Assembly: GCA_014338405.1 (NCBI GenBank)
Contig: JTDE01001114.1
Location: forward strand, 62,001 to 126,000
DNA: 64,000 nt
Reading direction: 5' to 3'
Source: Paragonimus skrjabini miyazakii
Lineage: Eukaryota; Platyhelminthes; Trematoda; Plagiorchiida; Troglotrematidae
Shown: positions 25,259-37,900 of the stretch, piece by piece
How positions within the stretch are numbered: position 1 is the stretch's first letter
How the letters are laid out: every line of letters starts with the position of its first letter
Notes under the pieces: generated by a model
The model's input: only the letters and a program-made list of their open reading frames with translations
Database searches by the model: none
Told to the model about the DNA's origin: nothing
Program-made: the position numbers and the translations under genes

Positions 25259-28200
25259 GTTAGTGTACTTTACCTACTTTAGGGAATTCCACTGATTACA
25301 ATATACATCTTATGATGGTCGTATATGCATAAAATCTGCCAACACCGACAGTTACATTGCAGTAACCGAATTTTCATAAGTACTGGGTGTTAAGTATATG
25401 AGAATGAGAAAGCTGCAATCAACCGTTAGTTAAGTTTTACTTGTATTAACAAGGACATTAAACGACTGATATCTCACCAGCTGTCCTCAGTAAAATTAGC
25501 CGTATGCATTACTTATTGAACATTTACTAAACATTCCCAAACTTTCTATGTCAGTTATCACTCACAGTTTGACTAACGTACACAGAGGGTGATTTATCAC
25601 CACGTGTGATTTGTGACCGTATATTACGTGCGGCAAGTTCGACAAATTTATCCTCCAAAAAGTTTACCACCTCATCATCACACCGTTGTTATGTCGACCC
25701 ACATGTTAGAACAGAACGACCCCTAGTAAATCTCAGCAGGTACCACGGACCATACTATTCTTCATAAGTGAATCCTATTGTCAAATGTTAGCATCACAAT
25801 AAGTATATCACACAGAGCAACTTAACTTGTTGATACTGACTAGAATAAAATATTCTTGCCGTACTTCATTCGATAACCAATCTATTTGAATCCAAAACAT
25901 TAATTGGATCCCAAGCTGTTAACGCACATGTATGACATATGAAACAATGCTGGATAAGAAGACTTGTAGTAAATGGCTGGTCTTATCTACTGTTCTCTCC
26001 ATTCTCTTCCTGATAATTCGACCTCAATTGTCATCCATAACTTGCAGTTTAAGGAAACAAAATTTTTCTTCTTTGTTACGACGTTTGACTGAGCAATCTT
26101 TAATCTCACATTCTTGTCACTTATTCCCTTAGGAGATCTATCGAAACTTGATGTTTTTGGATTGTCTTTGGGTTTTTCATCCAAAATATTGGTCGTGTGT
26201 TTTCGTAATTTACTAATCAAACAATAAGCTGGATGACGGTTTTTCTTTCAAAGTAGCAAAATAATGGGTATCCGTAACAGTTAAGGGAGCAGGGTGTTCG
26301 ATCTAGGTAATTATGTTGGTTAATTAACGTGGACACAAAATCCATTTCCGATCTATAAGTTAACGTTTGGTTTATTCTAATTTGGTCAAAATGAACCAGA
26401 AATTAACCAGATAAATGCTGCTTCATCAAGTAATCTCTGCTGATTACTACAGAAAAGTAACTGAACTATAATGTACGTAAGACACGATAACAATGTTGTT
26501 TCATGTGATCATATCTCAAAAGTCTGATTCCTTGACAGAGCGCTTAGGCATACGTACATGAGTTCTTACACTTCACTTATATACGCATGGCGATTTTTCA
26601 CTTATGTGGATTTATTTCAGTTTCAACTCTATTAAAATGTCATACCAAAAATTTCTGTTGGATATTTCGGGTTAGCTAACACGCATAATATTTTAATCTA
26701 TTCCATTATGTCTCCGGTTAGATTTACACTAGGCCAAAAGTTATTGATGTATGACTTATGTTTTAATATTTAATTGGTCGGTGAAATGCAAAGACCGTTT
26801 TGGCTGTCATCAGTAAATAGCATCGGGTAAGATTGTTATAGGCAATGTTACAAACATTAGTAATGGCGATAGATTGAGAAGATTTTTACTGGTTTCAAAA
26901 GCTAATTCTGTGTGCTGCTTATTTTTTAAAACGATGACATTCATTCTGCAGCTGTTATCAACGTTACGGTTTTTATCTATTGCACTTCAAAGCTTGTACA
27001 TTCGCCGGTTCAAAACTAGATTATCCTCAATACTTTCGTCTACCTTTGGGCACCTTACTAGTGTTTACGAAAAAAGCCAAACTTTGTATGGCACGAGAGC
27101 AAACAAAATGGTGAAAAAACATGCTTTACCTTTGTTAATGTACAGTGGTTTTTGTGTATGCTTGATAGAATGTCTTAAAACTAGTTTGTGCAAGATAAAT
27201 ATCCTCTTAAAAAATGAGCGTTTTTAAATTTTTACAAATTTACATACTACATTATTAAGCATTCCTGAGACGAATAATCACGCTTTGGAATTGTATCATT
27301 TGTCTCTCTGTCTAAAGATATTTTATCACCGTGCTTCAATTGTTTTTCCATTAACAACTCAATGTCTGGTTATAAATTTACTCGTAAAATGCTACCCAGA
27401 AGAGTCATCAAAATGGTAATTAAATATGTACCAAAAAGGCATTGTGTACCATCATAGAATTGTTAAACTTTCTAAATTTAGACATGTTCATTATATGTTC
27501 AGTTTAACCCCGTATTGTCTGAGATGACAAACATTTGCTAGTCGTCCTGTTGTTTGGTTAATTTCACACACTAACAACGGAAAGCGCGGAATTTGGTTCA
27601 AAAATCAAATTCCAATTCAAAATTCATTTATAACAAACAACATATTATGACTGTGGATTTGATAACGAACAATAACATCATTTATTACATGTGACCAATA
27701 AACCTTTTCAGTTAAAGTTGCCTCAACTTCATAAACGTTTCCGTAAAATTTGCGTTTTCTTGTCAATAATAAGTCGAAATTTTTCATCAGGTTGGTAATG
27801 TGTCACGCTTGAACAAAACAAAAGAAAAACGTATGTGAAAGTAGCTGGCCGTTCTCAACAAAAGATTGTGCATTTGGGCACTCTTTAATTTTAAGCTAGT
27901 CAATATTTTGATGGCTCTAAAAATGAACATATTAGTGTAAAAATGGTGACTACAATGTGCTGAGAACTGTCTCTAATTGATACAAAATCTCCGTTTTTAA
28001 TCCATAGTGTCTCACTTTAGAACAGTGTTCACAATCTTTCTATTCCCTTCATTACAGCAAAATGTGATCAGGCTAATACGATATTTTCGAGTGAAACCTT
28101 TTTATATAATTGCCGGTTCAGCTTTCATAGGGCCAGATAAAAATTGTATGCGCATATTAACGCCTCCAATGAATCACATGTAGTCTTCCACAGCCACCAT

Positions 28201-28705
28201 CTACAAATTCACTTTTATGTTTGCAACAAATTTCCATTTATCTCTTGTGTGTAAAACTATTAGTCTACTGTCTGCAAAGTACCTAATCATAAAATTACAT
28301 TATCTGGTAACAATGTTTTCAAGGCTTTGATGTTTGCTTATAACCTCAACAACAGATAATAGATACCAAGCGCCTCTTTATGATCTATAGTGAAGAAGTT
28401 ACGGATAAACGCTTTGAAGAACTCGCATTGTAGTTAAAGCAAACGAGTCGGTTGTGGAGTAACAATACCAGGAACTAGAACAAAGTACTTCAAAAATGTC
28501 CTACTTAATGGATTCTAATATTGATCAAATGCTTTTGTATCGGTGAACTGAACTTTTGCTCGTCATTTAAACTCTGTTACCACAACACTGTTAAGTTTGA
28601 TAGAAATAATTTAACTATTCAAGAAATCATCCGACAACGAAATCTTGACTTATTGATTAAACGAAGTTACCAGATCGAAAGAGAGGTGTGAGCCTAAAAC
28701 TTTAG
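25259..28705. other. Putative UNC5 intron 1, first part; nothing recognised
   Basis: A+T-rich sequence without domain-bearing frames or repeats that I could identify. The 117-codon plus frame at 26874-27227 is low in coding character. Confidence 0.45.
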
Positions 28706-29052
28706 ATAATTTGAAGACTAATAAGTAGTGTGGCAGATTTATGAATTTAGATGAGACCCAACTGTGAAAATTCAGGGCTTCGGCTGGATTCGAACCAGCG
28801 ACAGACACACCATGCCTCAACGCGGGAAGGGCTCTACCAGCTGAGCTACAAAGCCACGCCAGGAGCTCGGAAATTTCACATTTGGACTCGGTTACCCACC
28901 CGTCCGACTGTCTCATATGGAATCCACCAAATGATCCAGGGGATCGACTGCCCCGGCAGGATTTCTCAAACAGTTCGCGCTGGAATCCACCAACGCCACT
29001 GTTGAGCATAGAATTTGTATTACTAATAAGTCTCATCTAAATAATTTGAAGA
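28706..29052 (-). repeat. tRNA-containing SINE-like repeat, family B, minus copy with target-site duplication
   Basis: The element 28718-29040 (323 bp) is flanked by a perfect 12-bp direct repeat ATAATTTGAAGA at 28706-28717 and 29041-29052, which reads as a target-site duplication. On the minus strand, positions 28855-28776 carry a tRNA-like run. Its 5' GGCTTTG pairs with 3' CGAAGCC, a D-arm-like GCTC/GAGC follows, and the T arm GCTGGTTCGAATCCAGC is perfect. The anticodon arm does not fold properly, so this is not a working tRNA. A 12-bp inverted repeat TTTAGATGAGAC lies near both ends (28746 and 29030). A diverged second copy occurs near 30.4-30.7 kb. Confidence 0.75.
28776..28855 (-). other. 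tRNA-like segment inside the family B repeat (not a functional tRNA)
   Basis: Acceptor, D and T arms can be drawn, with internal A-box and B-box promoters (TAGCTCAGCTGGTAGAGC and GGTTCGAATCC). The 31 nt between the D and T arms do not form a five-pair anticodon stem with U33 in the loop. It therefore most likely drives polymerase III transcription of the repeat rather than making tRNA. Confidence 0.7.
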
Positions 29053-29461
29053 GCTGAGGAGTTTGGTTATCACAGTGTGATTATGGCCTCCTATTTTAGT
29101 GGAAGTTGGGACTATCCCACCGTAAAAAACTATTATATTACTGATGATTCCTATTTTGAGGGCAAAGCAGAACTGAAGTGTAAGCTTGAATCCTTGCTCT
29201 AGGCAGGTGAAGTTAGTGGCCGACAGTATATTGAAATAACTAACCCCAAAAGCAAAGATAATAAGCTACCAGCGTTTAAAAGAATCTGAATTCTAGTCAG
29301 GTCTAGATGGAGACGTTCAGATTCCTAGACTCTCTTGCGTGCCAGTGGATGCGGTAATTGTCGGCTTAAGCAATTTTCACGTAGAAACTTGATTCTCTTG
29401 TCAAAAACCTCCTTTTTTAATGTACTCCGTCAAGATAGCTGGTTGAGTAGTGGTGTGTATC

Positions 29462-29700
29462 ACGATTTTACGAACGCGGAGGCGGATATTTTAGATTACT
29501 GATAAATGGTCAGAGGTTGGGTAAATTTCGAGTTGAACGTCACTCACGTTTGATCACAGCATTCGAATTCAGATAGACTTTCCAGTCAACTTGTTTCGTA
29601 AAGAAGCACCAGACTGGAAATTTGCCCTCAATTGAGCTCGTTAGTGGTGCATATCATTGCCACGATCGAGACAGGAACTCGAAAGAGGCTGGCTGAAAAG
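29462..29700 (-). repeat. Family A repeat, minus copy (tail and degraded B box)
   Basis: The minus strand reads from a degraded B-box region (CTTTCGAGTTCCTGTC, about 29692-29677) through ATGATATGCACCACTAACGAG and GACTGGAAAGTCTATC to CAGTAATCTAAAATATC. It follows the tail at 6641-6806 nearly base for base in places. The A box and 5' region are absent. This copy supplies the link between the tRNA-like head and the tail of the family. Confidence 0.7.
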
Positions 29701-30404
29701 TCTCTCTGAATAGGAAAGCCGTAATCAAGTGTGAGTGATGCTCACCGTGGAGCATCCTATTATTTGCTTAAGATATTACGATTTACCTATACTCTTGGAA
29801 AGGATTATATGGCCTACTTCCAGGTATAGTGTTTGTTTCCATATCTGTCTTTGGGAAAACCTTATTGTGAAGTAAATTTTCAGTGCCTTAATCGAAAGCC
29901 ACCCAGGGTCAGAATGCCTGTCGTATCTGGGAAGAATGTGCGGAACAGTTCTGCCGACCGCAATTAGACTGCTTACCTACCCAGAGCCGAAACTTTTTAC
30001 TTGAGAGCTATCCCAAAATATGGCTGGACCGTGAAACTCAGGTGGTAACTTGTAAACCCCTATTTAATTCCTGGCCTACTAATTATGCTTCCGTGTGACC
30101 TTTTGGCGCCATCCTGAAGAGTAGTTTAAAAACACTGAAACAATAAATCAGTAAACAAAAATTGATTCTTTCTTTACTCAAATAAACATTATGCCATCTT
30201 GCTGAAAAACAGTATAACGGTGCTATCAAAACACAAAAGCACTAATGGTATGTCCAAACGTAGAAGGCACTTACCAGTTTAAATTAGAAGTCTAATCATG
30301 AGCCCAGAAATGTTATACTTAAGCTCATTTATTTGCTCATCGCAACGTATTACGTGATTGCGTAATGAATTTCTAAAATGTCTCATGCTGCAATCTATCA
30401 GCCC
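29701..30404. other. Intronic or intergenic sequence, nothing recognised
   Basis: Short frames only; no repeat or gene could be identified. Confidence 0.4.
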
Positions 30405-30700
30405 AACTGTTTGCGACTGAATTGGTGTTGGTAGATACCAGAGTAAACTTTCTGGGAAAACCTGTTTGGCCGAGCAATCTCCAGGGTCATTTAATGGATC
30501 ATGCATGACACAGTACCAGGCACCCATAACCAAATCCAAATGGGAAGTTGCTGAGTACTTGCCTTGGCTTCGTTTTTCATCCGATTGATCGCTTGTCGGA
30601 TTTGGGTGTGCTGTTTTTGTCGCTGGTTCAAATCCAGAATTTTTGCAATCAGGTCTAAGAAAATATTGAATCTGACAAAGTGATAAACTTTTTATTAGCC
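30405..30700 (+). repeat. Family B repeat, diverged plus copy
   Basis: The plus strand matches the minus strand of 28718-29040 over most of its length: TTGGTGTTGGTAGAT, then ATCTCCAGGGTCATTTAATG, then GTCGCTGGTTCAAATCCAG with an intact B box, then CAATCAGGTCTAAG at the end. The A-box part is degraded. The 152-codon minus frame across it (30279-30737) is a chance frame on a repeat. Confidence 0.6.
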
Positions 30701-31719
30701 GCACAATATGAAAGATTTCTCGGAAATTGGTCCTCATACAAGTGTTTCAATATTAGGTTAAATACGAAATGTGTGATGGTTTTAAATGACAGTCGTAACA
30801 TTATTCTTCTATCATACCTTCCGGAATGACCTCTGTTTAACTGAAAATACCTTATTTATTCCCACTCAACAATCCACGTAAATTCGGCACATACATTTTT
30901 TTTCTGCGTCTGAAGAAATTAGATCTTGTTGAGAAAGTGTGCGTGTAGAACGCATCTAGATGGTCGCATTCGAACGATTCTTACGTGAAACGTATAATGA
31001 CAAGGAGGTATACACCGACAGTGTTACACGAACCAATAACCTCTCATTAATGTGAGTGGAGCGTTATACAACGCGCTGTTCTGACGACTTAAGCAACTGA
31101 CTTCATGACCGATTCATCGTGAGAAAACAATGGTGTGTTTATCGTGTTCATGGCCGACGAATCAAGTATTGCTTGTCATAAAGATTCAGTTGTCAAAATG
31201 CAATGTAAATGGTTGCATACACTGAAAGTTAAACAAGTTCATTTCGTGTCATTAACCACTGTGTGCATGCAGTCCAAAGTTTACCCATGAACTATCAAAT
31301 GATGTCCGCGCACATACATTGGTGAAAATTACACTGACTTGACTTTAACTAATGGCACGTGAACTCTATTTTGTCGAAGCCTGAACGAAAACTGATTAGT
31401 CACCTTCACTTTTTATATAAGTGGAACAAATTTATCAGCACATACTACATATTAATGTATATGTTTTTTTATACATTGGATGAAATGTGTGAAAAGATAC
31501 GAATCAGATATTTGAAAACTGCGAAAACCAGTGAGTAACATGTTTATGCCGGAATTGCATTTTTTCGATTGTACGCACAAAATGCAACTCAAGTATACAT
31601 ACATAAGGACAATCAAAATGGTACAGCTTTTTCATTTGGGAAAATGTTGTTTTGTTTTGTGGATATATTTTTTGAATTCGTATGTATATTTTAGTAAATG
31701 AAGGAACGCGATAGTTAGT

Positions 31720-31939
31720 ATGGTGAAGACTTGGAATAAAAAGCGACAACCGATCGGACATGTTGCCATTTTTTTGTCTTATATATGCAATCTTTTGGTC
31801 GTTTTGTTTACTTCATGTTTGCAACCGTTACGAGTTAATACACAGTTGTCCGACCATAAATTTTACCACATTCGCGAAGTCACCCAAAGTCACACAGTGC
31901 AAACATCACGTCGGGGAAAGCAACCGACAGAGAGCTTTG
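31720..31939 (+). CDS. Candidate alternative first coding exon of the UNC5-like receptor (signal peptide), version b
   Basis: The ATG at 31720 (GTTAGTATGG, purine at -3) opens a peptide with basic residues 3-10 and a hydrophobic core (VAIFLSYICNLLVVLF), typical of a signal peptide or anchor. A polar segment of about 45 residues follows. A possible donor TTTG|GTTACA ends the exon at 31939 in phase 1, the phase required by the Ig exon at 49329. The donor is weaker than that of 24940-25258. The frame continues to 31992 if the donor is not used, giving a 90-residue secreted or membrane peptide. No family is recognisable. Use as an alternative start for the same gene is inference from phase and signal peptide only. 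Confidence 0.25.
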
Positions 31940-31992
31940 GTTACACTTCGTTAGGATACATGAGCGCGATCCATCTCGGATTGTTAGTTTAA

Positions 31993-34900
31993 GCTGACTA
32001 CGGTTAGGAGAATGCAAAATTGCTATTGTACACCTTTATGATTCTGCACCTCAAGTCAACACCTCGAAAGCGATTTTGTCTTGGTTTGGACTTCTCAGCG
32101 AGAAATAGTCCGATAGCACTTCGCATGGCGAGTTGGTTTTCAAACCATCAAGACTGTCATTCACAAGAACAAGTATTTTTAGTGGATTCAAATTGTTAAT
32201 TCATATAAGACACTATTTGTTTACGTCAAACTTGTGTTAGCAAGTCAATCGCCTATTTGCATGCGATGTGGTTAAATTGGTGATTGAGTAGATGACCCGT
32301 TTAGCTTATAGCTTAATACGTTTTCGTTTAAAACCTTGATTCGTCTACATCTATTACAGCACCATCATGAAATATGAATTATTCGACCAACTTTGTTTTG
32401 AATTTCAAACAGTCTTGGTGCTATACTATATTACATCTGAAGTGTTGCAATCGCTAATCTAAATCATGCTTTTCGAAATTTAAACTATATTATAGTGACT
32501 GTTATCAAAGTGTCTTTCTAAGTAGTCTTTATATAATTAGTAGTTTATTTCTAACATGATTGTAATTTAGCATAGTATTGCCCAATTGTACCTCCTCAAA
32601 ATTGTCCAGACTTCCGAAGTTACATGTTTTCAAACAAGTGTTTGGCGTTTTTACAAGCTTCTATTGGCTCAGCGTTTTCATTTGATCGAGGTTGGCTTTT
32701 ACGTGACTGGAATACGCTTTGTTAACATCAGTTAATTTTACTTGGGCATTTTATGGATTGCTAGGGCACTTTTTCTGGTGCATCCATTCGAAGCAAGCAG
32801 CCAAATTACTCCCTTTTATTAACAAGGTAATGTCACTCGTTTTACTGATGAGATTGCAACAAGGTTCAGCGTGTAAAAATTACCAAGAAAAGATAAGGAG
32901 TTATTTGTCAGCAGTACCAGAGTAACAGCATTGACTGGTCGGTATATTTTCATGCAACATGGTTATAGATAATTTAAATTTTGACCTGAATAAATGAGTA
33001 GTTCTTTAGTATTCTCAATGTTTCGAGGTGCAGACGGAGTAGTGCTCTAAACCTTCTCGATTGTACACTTGGCTAAACTTTGTGCAAGGTGCATTCAAAA
33101 ACCTTACAATAATCAACTTTTACTAGATGACCAGAGTTCATAAGTGATTTATGTTTTTGTCAATACTAATACCAGTATACTTATATTGGAGATCTTATGC
33201 TGAGTCTGCTAGCAACTTAATTGTTCGAGCTCTTCAAAGCTCAAGTATGCAAGCTTTGCAAAACTTCGGACAAAACCGTTTTCAAAACTGGTGAACAGCT
33301 TGTAGATGCTGTACCCAATTTTACATGATAAAAAATCTCACCATATTTCAGTTATTTCTGCCAGATTTTCTGATAGGCTGTTTGTCCCAAGCTGAGGTTT
33401 AATTGAGTCGTCCAGATTTTTACTCTGTTGACTTCAAGTGGTGTTGTGTGAGGTTTTAATCACGTCGTACAACTTGGTTTCTCTCTTCCGTTTTTCGTTC
33501 GTCTTCATCTTTTTCACTGATAAAAATGAACGCAGTCTTATGTAAAAGATGATGCTATATTAAACACCAGCATTTTGAGAGATGTGAAAGTTTATGATAT
33601 GTTCCGTATGGTTCTGACGTTTAGTGCGAAGCGGTTTCTAGATCTCAAGATGACCGCTGAAGATTTTCAAGCAATTCTAAAGAAAAATGTAAATTTGTTT
33701 TTTGAACAAAAAACTCTACATACTCTGATATTCACGTACATGGATTTAGTAGACATTTTTTCCCTTATTATAAGATTAAGCTTTTCATATCAGTTTCAGA
33801 ACTGTAAACTGAATCATGTTAACCAGATCAAATTTCTTCAGCGTTTTTCTACCCCAGTGCGATTGTGTAGTAATAAATGAGAGATTTTCAGATCAGTTTT
33901 TGGCGCACTTTGTCTGAAAGGTTTGCAATAGTATCTAACTGAGTTAAAAAGTTTTTGTTGAATGGATGTGTTGCATGAATGTCCTCGATTCAAATTATTA
34001 CGTATTTATAAGCAAACCCATGTCGAATTCTCACGTTTGACTTGAATTTGATTCAAAGGCACACGATGTCTTGTCGCATTAGGAAGAAGCGTAATTAGGG
34101 TTAATGGAATTTCGGCGTAATCTAATGAGCATGGCCGCCACCAATCAGTTAACTGGGTACACAAACTCGATTACTTTGAGATTAAAATATTCACTTATTT
34201 TTGGTTAACTGATTGAATTATGGGGGAGCATGAGTAAGAACTAAGCTACTCACTCGTCTGTTTACGGTCAGACAAAAATGACTCGAATTGTTTTCCTCAA
34301 ATTCATGTCTGATTTAACCGCAGATTGCGATTGAATTTTTAGACAGTTGATACATTTTAATTTTTCTTTTTATCGGAAAAACAAGTTTTCGAGGGACAAT
34401 CGGTGGTCCACAGTTGAGATAATGCGTAAGATCAAGTTGAAGTGCAGTTGAAGTTCAGGATTTTATGCGATTCTCTATTTCCCTAATAAAGTTTGATTGA
34501 TCTCATGAATATTTCTTGTTTTACATGAAATAAAAAACAGAATTACCTAAAGGTTTTCGGCTGATTCGAGATGCCAGTAGATTTTCAAGTTAAAGTTTGT
34601 ATATTTTGCAAGAGGGAAATTAACATTGTACCGTTTATGTAATTTATAAATATGTCAAGCACCTTTAGCGAAATCAGTTATTTACGAAGACGTTATTTGC
34701 TGAGATAAACACCACTTCTTTTTGAAACGCTACCGACAACCCACTCAATTATTTCTTATCATTATGCCCGGAGAAAGTCATTTTCACGGTAATGTTCTAT
34801 CCACAATAACATGTCCCGTTCAAAACTGGGTTGAGAGTGTTAAACCTCACCCGAGCATTTTGTTGTGAAAACAGCTAGTACCCCCATTGCGTTAAACATT

Positions 34901-37900
34901 TTGATGTTCAAGTTTTAGCGAGTACTAACGGAATTACAATAAATAGTGCGGGATCTCCGGTTGAAAGCCATCAGCCGACAAATGTAAAATCAGGAATAAA
35001 TCTGAAGTGACAATTTATCAATAAACCTAGTTCAAGCAAATAAAGAAACAGGCTGAGGTAATTCTGACGCGCATAGGACGCTCAGACTATGAATTTAATA
35101 TATTCTTGATGCTGCACAGTTGCTTCAGGAAAGTGAAAATCAGTTTAAGTTCCGGAGCTCGGGGTTTTAGTTTAGCCCATTGTTACGAGTATGAACCAAT
35201 CATGAGTTTACCAATAAACCAAATTACACTCATTTTTGAAAACAATATGAGTAATCGATAACTGTGCACGCTGCTAACACTTAACTAGCTGTCATAAAGT
35301 GGTTAGAAGGTGAGTATTTTTTAAAAGCTTTCGCGCTTGCATATAATTTCCAGCCCACCCATTTTGAAAGCAAACGCCACACTCAAGTTTCTCACATTTT
35401 GTGACTAGTCTTTAATAGTAAAGGAAGTTCAGCCCGGGTACCACTCTGATGGAGATATGTGTTGAACGCTGAGTCGCCGACCTTACCTCAGGCACGTCTG
35501 AGTAGTCATGTGCAAAAGATGAAATCCCATGTAAACGATGTTTTATTTGTGCAATTTTACTCCCCAACTACTCTGTAATAATCAAAAGATCGCCAAACTC
35601 TACAGGATTTTGTTTTAACTTTAACAGGAATCTTAATTATAGGGTCATTGATTGAAGTCAACGGATCGCTTACGATGTCACATTTGAGGCGATCGTGCAA
35701 TCTTAGTGTGGCTATGTTTGCATGTGATATAACAGTTATGTTTACTAGATGATCAACGGTGTGACAGTCAACACGTTTAACCAATGACGTTGTGACTGGA
35801 GTTCTAAACCTAGCCTTAAGAAGACTGTGGTTTACTCACGGAGTTTAAAAAGATCGAAGTCCGAATCTAATGATTTCTGAAGCAATTGCTCGAATTCTTG
35901 CTGAGATTTTACCCAAACTTCAAGCCTTAAGTTTACCCCCATAGATCGTCGTACAATTGATTATATTATGCGTACTTGCGTACATATTCTAAGTATATTT
36001 CACTATACAGTCAAGAGGATTAAACTTAGATTTCAACGTCTTGAAATATGTATCCTCACCTTTAGGGAAGTACAATGAAGTCCAGTTTCTCATGGGAAGC
36101 AGAAGGTGCAGTAAAACACTAGAAGTAGTAGCCATCCCGAACGGCCTGGGGAACTACTTTGAGACCAACCTGTTGGCTGAATACTCTCCGCGGATGTTGC
36201 AGGAATAAAGTGAAGTCGTCCACAACTGATTGCAACCTGCAATGTTCTACAGACGTTTCAACAAACTCCCCCACGTACGAAGAACTAGATTGCAGTTTTA
36301 CCTTTGCTATGGATTGTAAGCAGCACGAATTCGAACTTCCAATTCAGGGTTTATATGGTGTGACGTAATCAGTGTGCTGGCCTTAGAAACGGAGTGGCCA
36401 TAGTTTAAAGCTTTGTTGATCAATACTGCGCACTATCGATAGCTTCTAAAAAGAATGACTCACGAGTCTACAAGGTTCATTTTGAAAGAAGAGGTTTAAA
36501 ACAACAGGTTACTGCGGGGCTTTCCGTAAAGCATACCGTTCTGTCCATTTTGAAAATTGTATAAATCATTAATACTATTCATTCCATAGCTGTTGGTCGG
36601 GGGTTTAACTTAAACCGTCATGTCACTCCAGAAAACTTATTTAACTGGGAGAGGCTTCCAAACGTTTAATTGCAACGGGGAAGGCTGGAGATGTTGCACA
36701 TAAAACTGACTAGTACAATTTTGATCGACCAAAGACTGTTCTGTGATCAGTTTAAGTAACTTTACTGTGAGGCCGGGGAAGCAACCCTATGTTACATGTT
36801 CTTGAGTTTAATTCCAAAAACCGATATCTGGAAAAGACGGCTCTGTGTGCCATCTTATTCTCTGCTTGGATTTATTTCACCGGAGACTTCAATCCAATCA
36901 TAACCCTAACCAAGATTTTGGTCTTATTTCTTGTTACTTATTTTGTTTGGTTCGATGTATTATCACATAACTTGCTGGCCTTCACTCCCCTTCAAATTAT
37001 GATAAGTCCATCTGCCTTGAGGGTGTTTTTAATCAAACGGCAAGAAGTTAGCAAAACTATTCTCACCATTTGCATGCTGGAAGTGGTGTCATGCTTATTC
37101 TTGACTAGTTCATGGAAAGTACCGTTTTACGGTGGCCCATGTGTTATCGTAACGTAACTAAAAAGATTGCGACTATAGTGTTTGAAAAAGTACAAAGGTT
37201 TACGACATACCTTGTTTCATACTTGTAACTATTCCAAATAACCATCGTTAGTGTCCACCATTAAGTTGAGTGGAAATTATACATGACATCATTTTGGAAG
37301 GTAAATGCTTTAAACCCTTGACAATACTGCGGCGTAAATGGTCAACTAAAGACGAGAATTTAGTATGATTTGCAGTTATTCACTTCACTAGGAGCTGACA
37401 TATACCCTAGAATGAAACACTATAATAATCCGATATATATAGCCTTGTGAGTTCATGCTGGACTATAAGCATCAGACTTGTTCCACTGAATAAATTACTG
37501 CCGATACCTACATTGCTTTTCCGTCATCCTATTATTCACATCATACTAAATGTTTCCTTTGCCTTCTTTCAAGATTTAACATGACGGCGAAAATGCGTTC
37601 ATAGAAATAAAAGCACACCATTGGTGCCAACTGTCAATCCAGTTCCAACCGACCAACCGATTATTACATTTTTTGCGTTTACACGAAAAAGAAAAAATCC
37701 GATCCTGTTTAGTTTAGTGAATATCAAGCAATTTATTGGCAACCAGTATTGAAGCAAGCAAGTTTTCTTGTCTACTCACTACCTAAATGCAAATTTATCG
37801 GTCTACTTACGCAGTGTTCTGGATAAATACTAAAATCAGAAAGCTGTCAAATAAACACAATTAACATATTTCGCACAAAGTTGTATGTGCGTTTAAGGAC

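Noticed and set aside
28776..28855. Functional tRNA gene
   Set aside because: The anticodon arm does not fold, the loop lacks U33, and the segment lies inside a repeat that has another copy nearby.
30279..30737. 152-codon minus frame as a gene
   Set aside because: Its central part is the complement of a family B repeat, so it is a chance frame.
36789..37157. 122-codon hydrophobic plus frame as a membrane protein
   Set aside because: Hydrophobicity follows from T-rich sequence; no conserved motif and no exon borders.
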